Positions 61,987 to 64,000 of a stretch of 64,000 nt of DNA are shown in pieces; the first letter of the stretch is position 1, and each line of letters starts with the position of its first letter. The stretch covers positions 1 to 64,000 of the forward strand of contig DASXWH010000120.1 of the NCBI GenBank assembly GCA_036503775.1, given 5' to 3'. A model generated the notes under the pieces. The model was not told the origin of the DNA and did not search any database. It saw only the letters and a list, made by a program, of their open reading frames with translations. Source of the stretch: Ohtaekwangia sp036503775 (GTDB lineage: Bacteria; Bacteroidota; Bacteroidia; Cytophagales; Cyclobacteriaceae). The translations under genes were made by a program, and so were the position numbers.

Positions 61987-62577
61987 GGCTGCAGACAACT
62001 TCTCAATCAAGTCGTCTACCTGGCGGTGATCATCCTCTGAGGTTAGCTGCCGATAAGTATTTAATACGCTAACGGCATCTTTAAATTCCTTATTCATGGC
62101 TAGCGTAAGACCGAGGTTAAAATAACTGTTTGAGAACCCTGGTTCCATCTCAATGGAAATTTCATAATGAACTTTAGCCAGTAGGAAATTCCCAACTTCA
62201 GCATACAGGTTTGCGAGATTATAATGAGCTTCGAAATGACGGGGTTCCTCCCTCAGGCAGCGGGTAAAACAGTCAATAGCCTTTGGATAATGACCATCCT
62301 GAAATTCAAGTATACCCAGATTACAATATGCATCAGCAGTTGAATCGTGGGCTTCTATTGCTTTTTCATAACGAAGCTTGGCAGATTCCCTGTCTCCCTG
62401 ATCATCCATTAATAAAGCTTCCTCAAATAAAGACAACCGGTTAAGCCGGATGACTTTACCTCCTGAGAACAAATTCAACTGGCCATGCTTTTCAGAGCCG
62501 GAAGGATGTTTCTTCCGGACGCGCTGCGGACCGAACTTCTCAGGTGTTGGAACGGGAAATTTTACAACCTTCGCCAT
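61981..62577 (-). CDS. TPR-repeat protein
   Basis: 198 residues from the ATG at 62577 (MAKVVKFPVPTPEKF); a longer frame to 62604 would need TTG. Four or five TPR units (KYEKAIEAHDSTADAYCNLG, CFTRCLREEPRHFEAHYNLA, HYEISIEMEPGFSNSYFNLG) follow a basic N-terminus. Cytoplasmic scaffold, function unknown. TACCTTTG, a -7 element, lies at 62585-62592 immediately before the ATG, so the message may be leaderless. Confidence 0.9.
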   Translation of the reverse strand: MAKVVKFPVPTPEKFGPQRVRKKHPSGSEKHGQLNLFSGGKVIRLNRLSLFEEALLMDDQGDRESAKLRYEKAIEAHDSTADAYCNLGILEFQDGHYPKAIDCFTRCLREEPRHFEAHYNLANLYAEVGNFLLAKVHYEISIEMEPGFSNSYFNLGLTLAMNKEFKDAVSVLNTYRQLTSEDDHRQVDDLIEKLSAAL

Positions 62578-62650
62578 TTCTGCAAAGGTAGCTGATATCT
62601 GCAAGAGAATTTAACGAAGCCTGAATTAATAGGAAAGATTTAACTAAAGG

Positions 62651-63502
62651 TCAGCTTGCCTTTCGCTTAACCGTCTTTGTTTGCTTCGCAGCTTTTTCCT
62701 TCTTGGCGCTCTCTCCCTTGGCCTTCTCCATAGGCTTTTTAGCTGCATCAATACTGGCCTTGAGTGCTGTCATGATGTCAACAACTTTAGGCTCTTCCTC
62801 AGTGCGCGTTACAATTTCTTTACCGGCTATCTTCGCATCAATTATCGCTTTCAAGGCATCATAGTAATGATCCTTCATTTCGATGTTGGCGAATTTAGTT
62901 GTCATTGAATCAACCAGTGTTTTTGCCAGTTTGAGTTGCTCCTTATCAGCCTTTACCTCCAAAAGTTGTGGTACTTCGCGCATATTCCTTACTTCATTGG
63001 GATAGCGAAGCTTATATAACACCATTCCTCCCTCGTGGGGTGAAAGCAGAACGGGAGTCTCACGGTCACGGAGCACCACTTTACCAACCGCTATTCTTCC
63101 GGTCTCCTTTAATGTCTGACTGAGCAATCCATAGGTTTTGGCGGCAACGTCACCATCTGGTCCCAGGTAATAGGGTGCTTCATAGAGCGTAGGATGTACT
63201 TCCGTGGCATTAACAAAACCATCGATTACAATTACTTTTTCGCTTTTTAACTTCACTTTATCCAAATCCTCCTGCTCAATAATCACATACTGCCCGGATT
63301 CATACTGATATCCCTTCACAATATCTTCATTACGTAAGGGCTTACCCGTTACCTTATCCTTCTTTTCATAGCTTACCGGATTACTCCCTTCCTTAGTCAG
63401 CAGGTTGAAGCTTATGGTCTGGCCTGAATCTATAGCATTGTAGATTCTGACGGGAATTGTTACCAGGGAAAATTGAATGTGACCTTTCCAGATTGCCCTC
63501 AT
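62651..63502 (-). CDS. ku: Ku protein of non-homologous end joining
   Basis: 283 residues. MRAIWKGHIQFSLVTIPVRI, then SGQTISFNLLTKEGSNPVSY, VIEQ-type strand and YYLGPDGDVAAKTYGLLSQT, EYALLR-like MVLYKLRYPNEVR are the bacterial Ku core. The C-terminus is a Lys/Ala-rich tail (KKPMEKAKGESAKKEKAAKQ), as in proteins that bind DNA ends. The usual partner LigD is not in this window. Confidence 0.96.
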   Translation of the reverse strand: MRAIWKGHIQFSLVTIPVRIYNAIDSGQTISFNLLTKEGSNPVSYEKKDKVTGKPLRNEDIVKGYQYESGQYVIIEQEDLDKVKLKSEKVIVIDGFVNATEVHPTLYEAPYYLGPDGDVAAKTYGLLSQTLKETGRIAVGKVVLRDRETPVLLSPHEGGMVLYKLRYPNEVRNMREVPQLLEVKADKEQLKLAKTLVDSMTTKFANIEMKDHYYDALKAIIDAKIAGKEIVTRTEEEPKVVDIMTALKASIDAAKKPMEKAKGESAKKEKAAKQTKTVKRKAS

Positions 63503-63535
63503 AGTATGTTAGTTTAAAAAATGAAATAGACAGCT

Positions 63536-63566
63536 CTAAATTACTGACAATAATACAATTATCAAA
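63536..63566 (-). promoter_or_regulatory. Probable promoter of the ku gene
   Basis: On the minus strand, TTTG (complement of 63563-63566) is followed 19 bases later by TAATTTAG (complement of 63536-63543), a one-mismatch -7 element at ideal spacing. It ends about 33 bases before the ku start. Confidence 0.5.
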
Positions 63567-63569
63567 CTA

Positions 63570-64000
63570 TCAGTAGGCTGTTTTAACTGTTGCTTTCAAG
63601 TCATGTAACAGGTTATACAGGCCAAAATATGTTCTATTAATATAGAGGGCATCCCGAACTCCCCGGGCCTTTTTTGATGCACGAAGTTCCTTCGATGCGG
63701 TTAATTCTTCCCCAAACCGAAACAGTTCATCAAAGTATTTTGAATCTGAAAAATCAAACATTTCAGCCCGGAATGGTCTGCTCAAAAGTTCCACGAGCTT
63801 TGTGAATATTGATTTGTAAAACGATTTTTCCTTAGCCGTGTCTTCCGGATACATAAACCGCAGCTTGTAAAAAGTACTCTCCATCTTCTTTTGATCACTC
63901 AGAAAATCATCATCCAGCAATTTGAAATAGGAGTCATAAAAATTATCCGGTATAACTTTAATACACCCAAAATCAATTACTCCCAGCCTGTAATCGGGAG
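63570..64000 (-). CDS. AarF/UbiB-type ABC1 kinase, C-terminal part
   Basis: The frame continues off the window edge. Visible from 64000: PDYRLGVIDFGCIKVIPDNF, where the DFG Asp and the VIDFG core are typical of the ABC1/UbiB atypical kinases, followed by an alpha-helical tail (FTKLVELLSRPFRAEMFDFS, GVRDALYINRTYFGLYNLLH) ending LKATVKTAY. These proteins support ubiquinone or menaquinone synthesis or mobilise lipids. The nucleotide-binding half lies outside the window. Confidence 0.85.
   Translation of the reverse strand, partial: PDYRLGVIDFGCIKVIPDNFYDSYFKLLDDDFLSDQKKMESTFYKLRFMYPEDTAKEKSFYKSIFTKLVELLSRPFRAEMFDFSDSKYFDELFRFGEELTASKELRASKKARGVRDALYINRTYFGLYNLLHDLKATVKTAY

Overview
The window reads as chromosome from a free-living, aerobic member of the Bacteroidota, most likely the Cytophagales. 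The clues are a type IX secretion (T9SS) C-terminal sorting domain, a GH97 glucosidase, LytTR and periplasmic-propeller signalling proteins, a short primary sigma factor without region 1.1, bacillithiol synthesis, START-like, DUF1987/SiaC and DUF3667 proteins, and promoters of the Bacteroidota form TTTG-N19/20-TAnnTTTG in front of rpsO and tRNA-Thr. All family names come from reading the protein sequences; no database search was possible.

Layout. 1-5.2 kb: start of an ABC-permease gene, then secreted carbohydrate- and esterase-type proteins and a large T9SS cargo protein. 5.4-9.3 kb: an outer-membrane barrel and a five-gene run of small membrane proteins ending in an MpaB-like (DUF2236) protein. 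9.3-14.8 kb: a minus-strand block with a LytS/LytT two-component pair, an esterase and two tandem double-NTF2 proteins. 15-20.7 kb: a double-Cache/GAF receptor, EVE and VF530 proteins, a WG-repeat lipoprotein and a DUF2306 membrane protein. 20.7-26 kb: a two-gene TIR / nSTAND1-WD40-TPR cassette resembling an NLR-type immune pair. 26-34.5 kb: cupin, acid phosphatase, GH97, CHASE3/GAF receptor, DinB, SiaC and VOC proteins. 34.7-40.3 kb: secreted proteins ending in an 840-residue leucine-rich-repeat protein. 40.6-46.9 kb: propeller histidine kinase, barrel, TerC and an Xre/RES toxin-antitoxin pair. 46.9-64 kb: a mostly minus-strand housekeeping block with a sorbosone-dehydrogenase-like protein, DUF1328, tRNA-Thr(UGU), DUF349, YqgE, pdxH, bshB1-trxB, rpoD, rpsO-pnp, an LPS-export permease, Ku and an AarF/UbiB kinase fragment.

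Three things stand out. (1) The left 37 kb carries about fifteen intergenic arrays of degenerate 7-base units. Many are arranged as (unit)n-(inverse unit)n, usually abut or overlap stop codons, and in one gene supply the last codons. The housekeeping half (40-64 kb) instead uses conventional hairpin terminators. (2) The TIR/nSTAND1 pair is translationally coupled; the TIR protein carries three TIR-like segments, and the NTPase has a mid-protein membrane helix that would place its propeller and TPR sensor across the membrane. (3) An 18-bp hairpin encloses the start codon of the sorbosone-dehydrogenase-like gene, 7 nt after the stop codon of the DUF1328 gene.

Limits: protein starts were chosen by signal peptide, family alignment from memory and spacing. 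Shine-Dalgarno sequences are not informative in this phylum.
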